This document shows, piece after piece, positions 8,429 to 16,406 of a stretch of 64,000 nucleotides of DNA. A program made the translations under genes and the position numbers. Position 1 is the first letter of the stretch. Every line of letters starts with the position of its first letter. Origin of the DNA: Vicinamibacterales bacterium (lineage in GTDB: Bacteria > Acidobacteriota > Vicinamibacteria > Vicinamibacterales > SCN-69-37); assembly GCA_030827135.1 (NCBI GenBank), contig JAURFE010000004.1, positions 155,019 through 219,018 of the forward strand, in the 5' to 3' direction. The notes under the pieces are model-generated. The model saw only the letters and a list, made by a program, of their open reading frames with translations. It did no database searches and was not told the DNA's origin.

Positions 8429-9277
8429 ATGACTATCAAGACAATCGGCGTAATCGGCGCAGGGACGATGGGCAATGGAATTGCGCAGGTGTTTGCGCAG
8501 TCGGGATTCACCGTCAAGGTGTTTGATGCATCACCGGGGGCGGTGGACAAGGCCCTCAAGACCATTGAGAAGAGCCTTGCGAAGTTTGTCGAGAAGGGCA
8601 AGCTGTCGGCCGATGATGCGGCAGCCACGCGCACCCGTCTGACGGCGGCCGGCGCGCTCGAAGACTTTGCGGACGTGGACTACGTGGTCGAAGCCGTCAT
8701 CGAATCACTTGAGGTGAAACGCACAATCTTCTCCGCGCTGGATCGCATCACGCGGCCCGACGTGATTCTGACGTCGAACACATCGTCGATCTCCATCACC
8801 ACGATCGGCGCATCCACCAAGCGTCCCGACAAAGTGCTGGGCATGCACTTCATGAATCCGGTGCCGCTGATGACGCTGGTGGAGTTGATCCGGGGCCAGG
8901 CCACATCCACCGAATCGATGCAGACCGCGTCCACGCTGTGCCAGACGCTGGGCAAGACGCCGCTCGAAGCGGCCGACTACCCAGGCTTCATCGCCAACCG
9001 CATCCTCATGCCGATGATCAACGAAGCGATCTACTGCGTGATGGAAGGCGTCGGCACGAAGGAATCCATCGATGGCGTGATGAAGCTCGGCATGAATCAT
9101 CCGATGGGACCACTTACGCTGGCCGACTTCATCGGCCTTGATGTGTGCCTCGCCATCATGGAAGTACTGCACGACGGGCTGGGCGATCCGAAGTACCGCC
9201 CCTGTCCCCTGCTCCGCCGCATGGTCGCCGCCGGCCACCTCGGACGCAAGGCCGGACAAGGTTTCTACACCTACTAG
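8429..9277 (+). CDS. 3-hydroxybutyryl-CoA dehydrogenase
   Basis: NAD(P)-dependent oxidation or reduction of 3-hydroxyacyl-CoA. Residues 1-185 form the Rossmann domain (GVIGAGTMGNGIAQ near residue 8) and contain the catalytic-His motif GMHFMNPVPLMTLVEL near residue 135. The C-terminal helical domain carries YPGFIANRILMPMINEA and MGPLTLADFIGLDV. At 282 residues it has the length of the stand-alone short enzyme (Hbd/PaaH type), not the multifunctional FadB. It follows the thiolase in the same direction and together they form the first two steps of a C4 acyl-CoA route. Confidence 0.93.
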   Translation: MTIKTIGVIGAGTMGNGIAQVFAQSGFTVKVFDASPGAVDKALKTIEKSLAKFVEKGKLSADDAAATRTRLTAAGALEDFADVDYVVEAVIESLEVKRTIFSALDRITRPDVILTSNTSSISITTIGASTKRPDKVLGMHFMNPVPLMTLVELIRGQATSTESMQTASTLCQTLGKTPLEAADYPGFIANRILMPMINEAIYCVMEGVGTKESIDGVMKLGMNHPMGPLTLADFIGLDVCLAIMEVLHDGLGDPKYRPCPLLRRMVAAGHLGRKAGQGFYTY

Positions 9278-9302
9278 CCGGACCGGACGGTCCGACCTCC
9301 AG

Positions 9303-9830
9303 TCATTTCGCCTCTTGGCCCCTGGAACCCGGACGTCTGGACCACCAGGCGAAGGCCGCCAGAGGCGCGAGGATGACAACTTCTCTCGCGATCGATGAGA
9401 GGTTCGTCGGCCAGAAGGTATCGAGCCAGTAGCGACGAGAGATTGGTCCAAAGACGCTGAGCCCGGTCTGGTAGTGCTCCTGCGACCAGGGCCAGAAGGC
9501 CATGATGCCCAGCGGCACGGAGGTGTCGCGCGCCAGCGCATCCAGCAGTGGATGCGTCAGCCAGGCCGAACACACCGCCAGCCAGATACGCCACCGGGTG
9601 GACGCCACGGGCCACCGCTGCCAGGCCGCCACGCTCGCCACGACGAGCGCGGCGCCGACGCTGTGGGTCTCCCGGCTGTGGCGCCCCCACAACAAATCGA
9701 GATCCGGCGCGGCCCCGATGGCGACGAGCAGCGCGATCTGGACCCAGCGCTCGCGTTTCACGCCGGCCACGCCGGCGACAGCCAGTCCGGCGGACAGTGC
9801 CGCCAATCCATGTCCAATCGATGAAGGCAT
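9303..9830 (-). CDS. YdjM/DUF457-family membrane-bound metal-dependent hydrolase
   Basis: 175 residues, several membrane segments. Conserved acidic/His positions typical of the YdjM family are present: GAAPDLDLLWGRHSRETHSVG near residues 38-58 and WLTHPLLDAL near 88-97. In Escherichia coli the relative ydjM is LexA-regulated; here the gene is divergent from recA (285 bases between the starts), which fits an SOS neighbourhood, but I see no LexA-type box that I would call. It converges on the dehydrogenase gene with 25 bases between the ends. The substrate is unknown. Confidence 0.75.
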   Translation of the reverse strand: MPSSIGHGLAALSAGLAVAGVAGVKRERWVQIALLVAIGAAPDLDLLWGRHSRETHSVGAALVVASVAAWQRWPVASTRWRIWLAVCSAWLTHPLLDALARDTSVPLGIMAFWPWSQEHYQTGLSVFGPISRRYWLDTFWPTNLSSIAREVVILAPLAAFAWWSRRPGSRGQEAK

Positions 9831-10023
9831 TCAGGAAGAACTTAGTCTGTCCTGCCCTGTCACAGGTGATCCACACACTGTCTTTGGGTGGCAGATTCCG
9901 CCTCTCCGGTAGCGGCCGTGCCAGCACTTTCTGCGATCGATACCCGGCATGAGGCGAAAGTCGACCAGGCTGTAACTTACTGTTTTTACGATGGATAGAG
10001 GAACGCAAGGACGAATTTTCGCT

Positions 10024-10051
10024 TGACTGGCCCCTGGCACACTTCTAGAAT
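10024..10051 (+). promoter_or_regulatory. Sigma-70-type promoter of recA
   Basis: TTGACT (10024-10029) and TAGAAT (10046-10051) are separated by 16 bases, giving a leader of roughly 57 bases before recA. The rest of the recA-ydjM intergenic stretch (9831-10023) holds no gene or recognisable LexA box of the E. coli or Gram-positive type. Confidence 0.6.
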
Positions 10052-10115
10052 GACCTACGGTCCAGCCGTGGTCGCGCCGATTGGCGGCGGCCCCGCGGGA
10101 AGGATAACGAGGCAT

Positions 10116-11180
10116 ATGGCAGCAGCAGAACGTATCGAGAAAACTGACAAGGTGGATCGCATGGAGCACGCCGTCGACAAGGAACGCGCGAAGGCGGTCG
10201 AACTCGCCGTCGGCCAGATTGAGAAGCAGTTTGGCAAGGGATCCATCATGCGGCTGGGTGACAAGGGCACCGTCGCGCCGATTCCAGTGATCTCGACAGG
10301 CGCGATCAGTCTCGACTGGGCCCTGGGCGTTGGCGGCTTCCCGCGCGGCCGCGTCATCGAGATTTTTGGACCGGAGTCGTCGGGCAAGACGACCCTTGCG
10401 CTTCAAACCATCGCGCAGGCGCAGAAACTGGGCGGTGTCGCCGCATTTGTGGACGCTGAACACGCCCTCGATGCGAAGTACGCGCAAAAACTCGGCGTCG
10501 ACCTCGAGAACCTGCTGGTGTCGCAGCCAGACAACGGTGAACAGGCCCTGGAAATCACCGAAGTGCTGATTCGATCGAACGGCGTGGACGTCGTCGTCGT
10601 CGACTCGGTCGCCGCCCTCGTGCCACGTGCCGAAATCGAAGGCGAAATGGGCGACGCCCAGATGGGCCTCCAGGCCCGGCTGATGTCACAGGCGCTGCGG
10701 AAACTCACCGGCGTCGTCGCCAAATCGAAGACGTCCCTGATTTTCATCAACCAGCTGCGCGAAAAGATCGGCGTCATGTTTGGTAACCCGGAAACCACCA
10801 CCGGTGGCCGGGCGCTGAAGTTCTACTCGTCGGTGCGCGTCGACATCCGCCGCATCGGCGCCATCAAGGACGGCGACCAGGTCACGGGCGGTCGCACCCG
10901 CGTGAAGGTCGTCAAGAACAAGGTCGCCCCCCCTTTCCGAGAGGCGGAATTCGACGTGATGTATGGCGAAGGCATCTCGCGTGAAGGCGACCTGCTCGAC
11001 CAGGGCGTGGAACACAACATCGTCGAAAAGAGCGGCACGTGGTTCTCCTACAAGGGCGAACGCCTCGGTCAGGGCCGGGAAAACTCCAAGACCTTCCTGA
11101 AACAGAACCCCGACACGGCGGCCGCCATTGAACTCCAGTTGCGACAGGCCATGGGGCTGACGTCCCCAGACAAGGGCTGA
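10116..11180 (+). CDS. recA: Recombinase RecA
   Basis: Central strand-exchange and SOS co-protease protein. At 354 residues it is standard length. Visible parts: Walker [10 protein letters not shown], Walker B region [27 protein letters not shown]-binding loop 1 ([11 protein letters not shown]), loop 2 with [21 protein letters not shown] and ALKFYSSVR, and a short C-terminal tail with little of the usual acidic run. I chose the ATG at 10116, with GAGG four to seven bases upstream; the frame stays open to 10023, but that region carries the promoter. It is monocistronic: promoter upstream and a strong hairpin 11 bases after the stop. Confidence 0.97.
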   Translation: MAAAERIEKTDKVDRMEHAVDKERAKAVELAVGQIEKQFGKGSIMRLGDKGTVAPIPVISTGAISLDWALGVGGFPRGRVIEIFGPESSGKTTLALQTIAQAQKLGGVAAFVDAEHALDAKYAQKLGVDLENLLVSQPDNGEQALEITEVLIRSNGVDVVVVDSVAALVPRAEIEGEMGDAQMGLQARLMSQALRKLTGVVAKSKTSLIFINQLREKIGVMFGNPETTTGGRALKFYSSVRVDIRRIGAIKDGDQVTGGRTRVKVVKNKVAPPFREAEFDVMYGEGISREGDLLDQGVEHNIVEKSGTWFSYKGERLGQGRENSKTFLKQNPDTAAAIELQLRQAMGLTSPDKG

Positions 11181-11191
11181 TTGTCCAGACC

Positions 11192-11217
11192 GCCCGGGCG
11201 CCCCCTGGCGCCCGGGC
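11192..11217 (+). terminator. recA terminator hairpin
   Basis: A perfect 11-base-pair stem (GCCCGGGCGCC / GGCGCCCGGGC) with loop CCCT lies directly after recA. No T-run follows. In a high-GC genome this is the expected form of a strong transcription stop or RNA 3'-end stabiliser. Confidence 0.7.
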
Positions 11218-11268
11218 CGTGCCGTTCCGCACATGCCAAACGGCCCGGTTCTTGCTATCGTGTGGGGG

Positions 11269-12219
11269 ATGACTCCTACCTTCTCACGTCGACTCACGAG
11301 CTCGTTCATCGTCGCGCTGAGTTTGGCTGTCACCGGGGCTGCGGGCCTGAGTGCGAGCCAGACCAGCCGTCCCAGGCAGACCACCACCGCGCCCGTGCTG
11401 TCCATTCCCGCCGACCAGGCCGGCACGGTGGCTGCTCGACTGTATCTGGCCGTATTGGGCCGGGAAGCGGACGCGCCCGGCCTGCGTGGAGCCACCACGG
11501 AGATTCAACGGGGTCGGCTCAATAGCCAGGTGGTCAGCATGGTTGGCAGCGCGGAGTTCCGCGAGGGCACGCAGCGGCAGCCTGCCTCCGACATTCTCCG
11601 GCAGTTCTATCGCGGCTTGCTCGATCGCGAACCAGACCCCGCCGGCATGAATGCCTTCCTGCCGCGGCTGGGCCGCGGGGAATACACGGGCGTGATTCTT
11701 GAAATGCTGGCATCGTCTGAGTTCCGCGAGACCCTCGGGCCCTCCACCGGAGGAGGGGGCACCTCGACGCCGAGCCGATTGGACGCCGCTCTCGCCTGCC
11801 AGGCCCGTGTCCTGGCCGCCGTGAACGATGCCGTGCCCGGCCGCGTGTTCCTCTCCTTCGACCGCATGCCCGAGACCTCGCAGGACCTGCGCGTCGTGAG
11901 TGGGGCCGCCGTGGACCGCTTCGACAACGACCGTGCCATGACCTATCGCTGCGAAGGCACCGCCGCCACCTACTACTACAACGATCGACAGTCGGCCAGA
12001 GGCGCGGATATCCGCGAGCCCTTCGCATCAGTCGCCGTCAATAACTGCCTGAACGCCGCGGGCAACGAGTTTGGTGGAGCCCAGGTTCAGGGGGCTGCGC
12101 TCAGCGCGTCCGACACCCGTGCTGAATACGTCCTCGGGCTGGCGGTAAGCGACACCCGCACCGTGCACATCGTCTGCGAACTGGACGGCATGCGCGTCGT
12201 CAACGTCCGCCGGCGGTAG
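11269..12219 (+). CDS. Exported protein with DUF4214-like repeats
   Basis: 316 residues with a signal peptide (SSFIVALSLAVTGAAGLSAS). Residues 50-160 contain two copies of a helical unit, LYLAVLGREADAPGL... SAEFRE and FYRGLLDREPDPAGM... SSEFRE, the hallmark of DUF4214 and phycobilisome-linker-like repeats often found on secreted proteins. The second half (about 175-316) is a beta-rich domain of unknown family with a few cysteines. The start is uncertain: an ATG at 11233 adds 12 residues; 11269 gives a cleaner signal peptide. The gene lies between the recA hairpin and tRNA-Phe, and is probably transcribed alone. Confidence 0.65.
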   Translation: MTPTFSRRLTSSFIVALSLAVTGAAGLSASQTSRPRQTTTAPVLSIPADQAGTVAARLYLAVLGREADAPGLRGATTEIQRGRLNSQVVSMVGSAEFREGTQRQPASDILRQFYRGLLDREPDPAGMNAFLPRLGRGEYTGVILEMLASSEFRETLGPSTGGGGTSTPSRLDAALACQARVLAAVNDAVPGRVFLSFDRMPETSQDLRVVSGAAVDRFDNDRAMTYRCEGTAATYYYNDRQSARGADIREPFASVAVNNCLNAAGNEFGGAQVQGAALSASDTRAEYVLGLAVSDTRTVHIVCELDGMRVVNVRRR

Positions 12220-12233
12220 CGAACAAAGACAGG

Positions 12234-12286
12234 GCCCCCGGGCGTCGCGAGGCGCCGGGGGCTATGGTAGACTCTGTTTTTCTTGA
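12234..12286 (+). terminator. Hairpin and T-run upstream of tRNA-Phe
   Basis: GCCCCCGG (12234-12241) pairs with CCGGGGGC (12255-12262); a T-rich tract (TGTTTTTCTT) follows at 12275-12284. It sits 14 bases after the DUF4214 gene stop and separates that gene from tRNA-Phe. The T-run is about a dozen bases from the stem, so efficiency is uncertain. Confidence 0.5.
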
Positions 12287-12297
12287 GCCCTCAAGGC

Positions 12298-12373
12298 GCC
12301 GAGGTAGCTCAGTTGGTAGAGCATACGACTGAAAATCGTAGTGTCGACAGTTCGATTCTGTCCCTCGGCACCA
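12298..12373 (+). tRNA. tRNA-Phe (GAA)
   Basis: A full 76-base cloverleaf: acceptor GCCGAGG pairs with CCTCGGC, D-arm AGCTCAGTTGGTAGAGC, anticodon stem TACGA/TCGTA with loop CTGAAAA (anticodon GAA at 12331-12333), T-arm with GTTCGATTC, and an encoded CCA end. The self-complementary CTTGAGCCCTCAAG lies just upstream. No gene of the downstream membrane protein overlaps it. Confidence 0.96.
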
Positions 12374-12410
12374 CTTCCCCGTTCATGACGTCCCACCAGC
12401 CCGGTCTCCG

Positions 12411-13508
12411 ATGATGGATCAGGCTCCGGGCGGAGCCCCTCCCCTGACCGGGACCTGGCGCCCAGCCTCCCCCTATGTGTGGGGCGGGCACGTCAGCCCC
12501 CAGTTCGTGTTATTGCTCCTGCTCGCACATGCGGTGCTCTTCGGATGGTTCGTCTCTGACTGGAACCGGTTCCGCATGATTCTCTACGCGTTTCACGAAG
12601 TGCCGTCGGAGGAGACCGTCAACGATCCCCCCGAAGATCTCGCACTGCACTACAACTTTGCGGAAGACCCGGTCGCGGCGCTGGCCGCCTACCGCCCCAT
12701 CGCTGAAGCCGTCGTTGCCGGTGCGACTACGGCGGGCGAACGGGCGCGACGCCTCGGCGACTACATCTACAGCCTGCGGCGGGAGCCAGCCACCGACCTG
12801 GGCGAGGACCTGCGCTTCGGTCCCGCGGTCCTCTTCCAGAGACTCCAGGAGGGCGTCCACGGCAACTGCGGCCAGATGTCGACAGTGCTCGCCACCTTCT
12901 GGCGATCGATGGGCAGCCACACCCGCGCGGTCCGGTGGGGCACCTCCGACGGCCGCCTGGGCCACTACGCCGTGGAACTCTGGGATCACGATCGCGGCCA
13001 GTGGTTCTACTACGACATGAACCTCAATGGGTTTGCGCGCGACGAGAGCGCGGCGCCGCTCTCGGTGGCCAGCCTGCGCGCGAACCTCCTGACCGGCGAA
13101 CACATCCACATCACCGCCAACCCGGAGGCCCACGACTATTCACTCGCGGATCTGATCGCCACGGTCCGGCAGTACCCGGTCGAGTTCTACGTGCTCAACA
13201 ACAACTACCTGCGATGGGCCCGAGACAACCGCTTCGGCCTGTTCAACCGGTACTACAGCGCGCTGGCTGCGCTGCCGCATCCGATCGATCGCATCCTTGA
13301 CAACTTGATGGGGGGGCGCGACCGCCGGTTAGTGGTGAGCGGCCGGGTTCTTGTCGGAGGGTGGATGTCGATTCGGGCGGCGCGTGTGCTGACGGCCTAC
13401 CTGCTGAGTGTCATGGCCGTGTGCCTCTTCACACTCCGGCGAACATCGTTAGCGCGACCCGCAGACACGCTTCCACCCACGGCTGCGGATACACCCCCAT
13501 CCCGATGA
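12411..13508 (+). CDS. Membrane-anchored transglutaminase-like protein
   Basis: 365 residues. One N-terminal membrane helix (FVLLLLLAHAVLFGWFV, about 32-48), a soluble domain, and a C-terminal helix near residue 330 (AYLLSVMAVCLF). The soluble part has a transglutaminase-like Cys-His-Asp triad: Cys153 in HGNCGQMSTVL, His185 in GHYAVEL and Asp202 in WFYYDMN. This fold covers protein cross-linkers but also many cysteine proteases, so the substrate is unknown. The start has no clear ribosome binding site. Its last 80 bases overlap the end of nuoN on the opposite strand, which is unusual. It could be related to cell-surface sugar or peptide processing; this is not shown. Confidence 0.65.
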   Translation: MMDQAPGGAPPLTGTWRPASPYVWGGHVSPQFVLLLLLAHAVLFGWFVSDWNRFRMILYAFHEVPSEETVNDPPEDLALHYNFAEDPVAALAAYRPIAEAVVAGATTAGERARRLGDYIYSLRREPATDLGEDLRFGPAVLFQRLQEGVHGNCGQMSTVLATFWRSMGSHTRAVRWGTSDGRLGHYAVELWDHDRGQWFYYDMNLNGFARDESAAPLSVASLRANLLTGEHIHITANPEAHDYSLADLIATVRQYPVEFYVLNNNYLRWARDNRFGLFNRYYSALAALPHPIDRILDNLMGGRDRRLVVSGRVLVGGWMSIRAARVLTAYLLSVMAVCLFTLRRTSLARPADTLPPTAADTPPSR

Positions 13509-14871
13509 TGCCGGCGAGACAGATCACGATGGCCACCTGCAGGACGGCAGGAACCGCGACCGGGCCGGTCTGCTCCGGAGCTTCGATGTACATGCGCCGC
13601 GCGACGACCAGGTAGTAATAGAGCGCGACCACCGTCAGGACGGCACCGAGGAAGGCCAGCGCATACATGCCCTGCTCCACGGCGGCCCAGAATACAAACA
13701 GCTTCGCCCAGAAACCTGCGACAAACGGAATGCCGCCGAGCGACAGCAGGAACAGCAGGAACGCGAGGGCTAGCGGCTGTGAGCGCCGTGCCAGCCCCTG
13801 ATATGCCGTGATCTGATCGGAGCCGGTTGATGCGGCCACGGCCTGCACCACAAAGAAGGCGCCCATGTTCCCGAAGAGGTATGCCACCAGATAGAACAGG
13901 ACCATGCCCACGCCCGAGACCGACATGGCGGCCATGCCGAGCAGCAGGTAGCCGATGTGCGCGACGCCGGAGTATGCGAGCAGGCGTTTGATGTTGGTCT
14001 GCGGAATCGCGAGCAGATTGCCGGCCACGATCGTGATCGCCGCCAGCACCGACAGCACCGGGACCCAGGTCAGCGTGGCTGGTCCGATTCCCTCAACGAA
14101 CAGGCGCAGCATCACGACAAAGCCGGCCGCCTTCGGTGCAATCGACAACCAGGCGACAAACGGTGTGCCGCCGGCTTCGTACGAGTCGGGCACCCACATA
14201 TGGAACGGCACGGCCGCAATCTTGAACCCGAGCCCGGCCAGCATCAGGCTGAGACCGAGAATCATGAGCGGATCACCAGCCGACAGGGCCGGTCCGATCG
14301 CTGCCACATCCGTGGACCCGGTCGCGCCATAGACAAACGACAGGCCGTAGAGAAGCACGGCCGACGACACACTGCCGATGACGAAGAACTTGAGCGCCCC
14401 TTCGGGGGCGGCCGCTTCCCGCTTTCTGAACCCTGTCAGGAAGTAGAGTGGAATCGACATCAGCTCGAACGCGACGAACAGCAGAATCAATTCGCGCGCG
14501 GAGGCGAGGACGAGCATGCCCAGCACCGACGAGAGCAGGATCACGTAGTACTCGGTGGACCGGCGCCAGAAGCCTTCGTCGGTGAAGGCCAACGTGGCCA
14601 GCACGCTGAGGGCCGCCGACACCAGGAACAGCCGTTTCATGAACACGGCAAGTTCGTCGAGCACGAACGTGCCGTCGAGCAGCACACGGCCGGGCTCTGC
14701 GGACCACGTCAGCAGGCCGACGACCACGAGGCCGGCCAGCGTCAGCCATCCACTGAACCGATCACTGGAACCTCGACGAAAAAGGCCGATCACCAGGACC
14801 AGCAGCCACAGGCCGCCGAGTGCGGCTTCTATCCCAAGTGGCTGGGAGGGATGCAGACTCCAGGGCGTCAT
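13429..14871 (-). CDS. nuoN: NADH-quinone oxidoreductase subunit N
   Basis: Proton-pumping antiporter-like membrane subunit of complex I. The 480-residue product is hydrophobic throughout, with the conserved family stretches LLLFVAFELMSIPLYFL, KFFVIGSVSSAVLLYG, FHMWVPDSYEAGGTPF, IKRLLAYSGVAHIGYLLLG and a Lys/Glu pattern in the pumping helices. The ATG follows the nuoM stop in a TGATG arrangement; a GTG one codon earlier is an alternative. It is the last gene of the nuo operon and its 3' end overlaps the convergent transglutaminase-like gene by 80 bases. Confidence 0.93.
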   Translation of the reverse strand: MTPWSLHPSQPLGIEAALGGLWLLVLVIGLFRRGSSDRFSGWLTLAGLVVVGLLTWSAEPGRVLLDGTFVLDELAVFMKRLFLVSAALSVLATLAFTDEGFWRRSTEYYVILLSSVLGMLVLASARELILLFVAFELMSIPLYFLTGFRKREAAAPEGALKFFVIGSVSSAVLLYGLSFVYGATGSTDVAAIGPALSAGDPLMILGLSLMLAGLGFKIAAVPFHMWVPDSYEAGGTPFVAWLSIAPKAAGFVVMLRLFVEGIGPATLTWVPVLSVLAAITIVAGNLLAIPQTNIKRLLAYSGVAHIGYLLLGMAAMSVSGVGMVLFYLVAYLFGNMGAFFVVQAVAASTGSDQITAYQGLARRSQPLALAFLLFLLSLGGIPFVAGFWAKLFVFWAAVEQGMYALAFLGAVLTVVALYYYLVVARRMYIEAPEQTGPVAVPAVLQVAIVICLAGIIGMGVYPQPWVEACLRVALTMFAGV

Positions 14872-16406
14872 CACATCACCCCCAGTTTCGTGAGAATAGC
14901 CACCGTGGACACATCAATCGGGTCGAGGGCGAGGCGCGGCGCCACGCCAAACAGAATCAACACACCGACGAGGATCACGATCGCCACCCACTCTGTCCCC
15001 TGCGCATCAGGCAGGTGCTGGAAGTGCGGATCAGTGCTTTTCGGCCCCCAGAAGATGGCCCGCACGACGCGCAGCACGTAGAGCGACGTCAGGAACGCGC
15101 CAAACACCGCGGGGAACAACCACCACGAATGGGCCGACGCCCATGCCCCGAGGAACGTCAGGAATTCGGCGACAAACCCTGCAGTGGCCGGCAGCCCCAG
15201 CGAGGACAATCCACCGATGGTGAAGGCGACGGCGATGCCCGGCATCATCGTGGCGAACCCGCCCATGCTGAAAATCTCGCGCGAATGCGCCTTCTCGTAC
15301 ACCAGTCCCACCAGCGCGAAGAACAACCCGGTCATCACGCCGTGCGCGAACATCTGGAAGACTGATCCGTTGAGGCCGTGCTGCGTCAGGGTCGCCATGC
15401 CCAGCATCACGACGCCCATGTGCGACACCGAGGAATACGCGATGACGTATTTCAGGTCCTTCTGCGCCATGGCGCTCAACGCGCCGTACACGATATTGAT
15501 GCAGGCGATCGCGCCCACGAGCCACACCCACTCATGGGTGCCCTCCGGCAGCAATCCCATGCCGACGCGCACCACGCCATACGCGCCCAGTTTCATCAAC
15601 ACGCCGGCATGCAGCATGGAGACGGCGGTCGGTGCGGACGCGTGGCCGTCGGGCGACCAGGTGTGGAACGGGAAGATCGCAGCGAGGATACCGAAGCCGA
15701 TGTAAAAAGCGAGAAACACCCACGACTGCAGCTGCGGGTCGAACGACACCTGCTCAAGGTCCAGCAGGGAGAAGGACGTCGATCCCGCCGCCACATATAG
15801 GGCCAGCATGCCGACCAGAATGAATGCCGACCCAAACAGCAGGTACAGCGTAAGCTTCATGGCGGCGTATTCCTTCGTGCCGACGCCCGTGCGTCCGAAG
15901 GCCCAGCCAAACAGGCCCTGCGGGCGCACTTCCCCGCTCGATCCCCAGATGCCGATCAGCAGATACATCGGCAACACGGCGATTTCGTAGAACAGGAAGA
16001 ACACGAACAGGTCCAGCGAGACAAACACGCCGAACACGCCCGTCACCAGAATCAGCAACAGCGCATAAAACTCCTGGTCGCGCGTCGTCACCGTCCATGA
16101 CGCGAACACACCGGCAAAGATGATGAACGCGGTCAACACGACCATCACCAGGCTCATGCCGTCGAGCGCCAGTTGATAGCTGATCCCCAATGATGGGACA
16201 AGCGCAATGGTCTCGTGGAACTGGAACCCGCCGGCGGCCTGATCGTACGCGGCATACAGCCAGAACGCTCCGACCGTGGACACCGTGGCGCCGGCCACCG
16301 CCGTCCACCGCACCAGCAAGGGCCGCGACCGGCCGAAGGCCATGATGATCAGTGCCGCGACAAACGGCGCCCATGTCACGACGGAAAGCATCGGCAGTCC
16401 GTTCAC
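14871..16406 (-). CDS. nuoM: NADH-quinone oxidoreductase subunit M
   Basis: Second antiporter-like subunit, 511 residues. Family features: LDGMSLVMVVLTAFI, FFLFYEIAVLPMYLLIGIWG with the conserved Glu, FHTWSPDGHASAPTAVSMLHAGVLMK, DLKYVIAYSSVSHMG. The start is set at a GTG that overlaps the nuoL stop (GTGA) and has GGGAGG six bases upstream; an ATG five codons later (16391) also fits homologues that begin MLSVVT. It is preceded by nuoL and followed by nuoN with overlapping stop/start signals, so the three are translated as a block. Confidence 0.94.
   Translation of the reverse strand: MNGLPMLSVVTWAPFVAALIIMAFGRSRPLLVRWTAVAGATVSTVGAFWLYAAYDQAAGGFQFHETIALVPSLGISYQLALDGMSLVMVVLTAFIIFAGVFASWTVTTRDQEFYALLLILVTGVFGVFVSLDLFVFFLFYEIAVLPMYLLIGIWGSSGEVRPQGLFGWAFGRTGVGTKEYAAMKLTLYLLFGSAFILVGMLALYVAAGSTSFSLLDLEQVSFDPQLQSWVFLAFYIGFGILAAIFPFHTWSPDGHASAPTAVSMLHAGVLMKLGAYGVVRVGMGLLPEGTHEWVWLVGAIACINIVYGALSAMAQKDLKYVIAYSSVSHMGVVMLGMATLTQHGLNGSVFQMFAHGVMTGLFFALVGLVYEKAHSREIFSMGGFATMMPGIAVAFTIGGLSSLGLPATAGFVAEFLTFLGAWASAHSWWLFPAVFGAFLTSLYVLRVVRAIFWGPKSTDPHFQHLPDAQGTEWVAIVILVGVLILFGVAPRLALDPIDVSTVAILTKLGVM

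Noticed and set aside
9831-10023. Possible LexA box upstream of recA
   Set aside because: No CTGT-N8-ACAG, GAAC-N4-GTTC or GTTC-N7-GTTC element found by eye.
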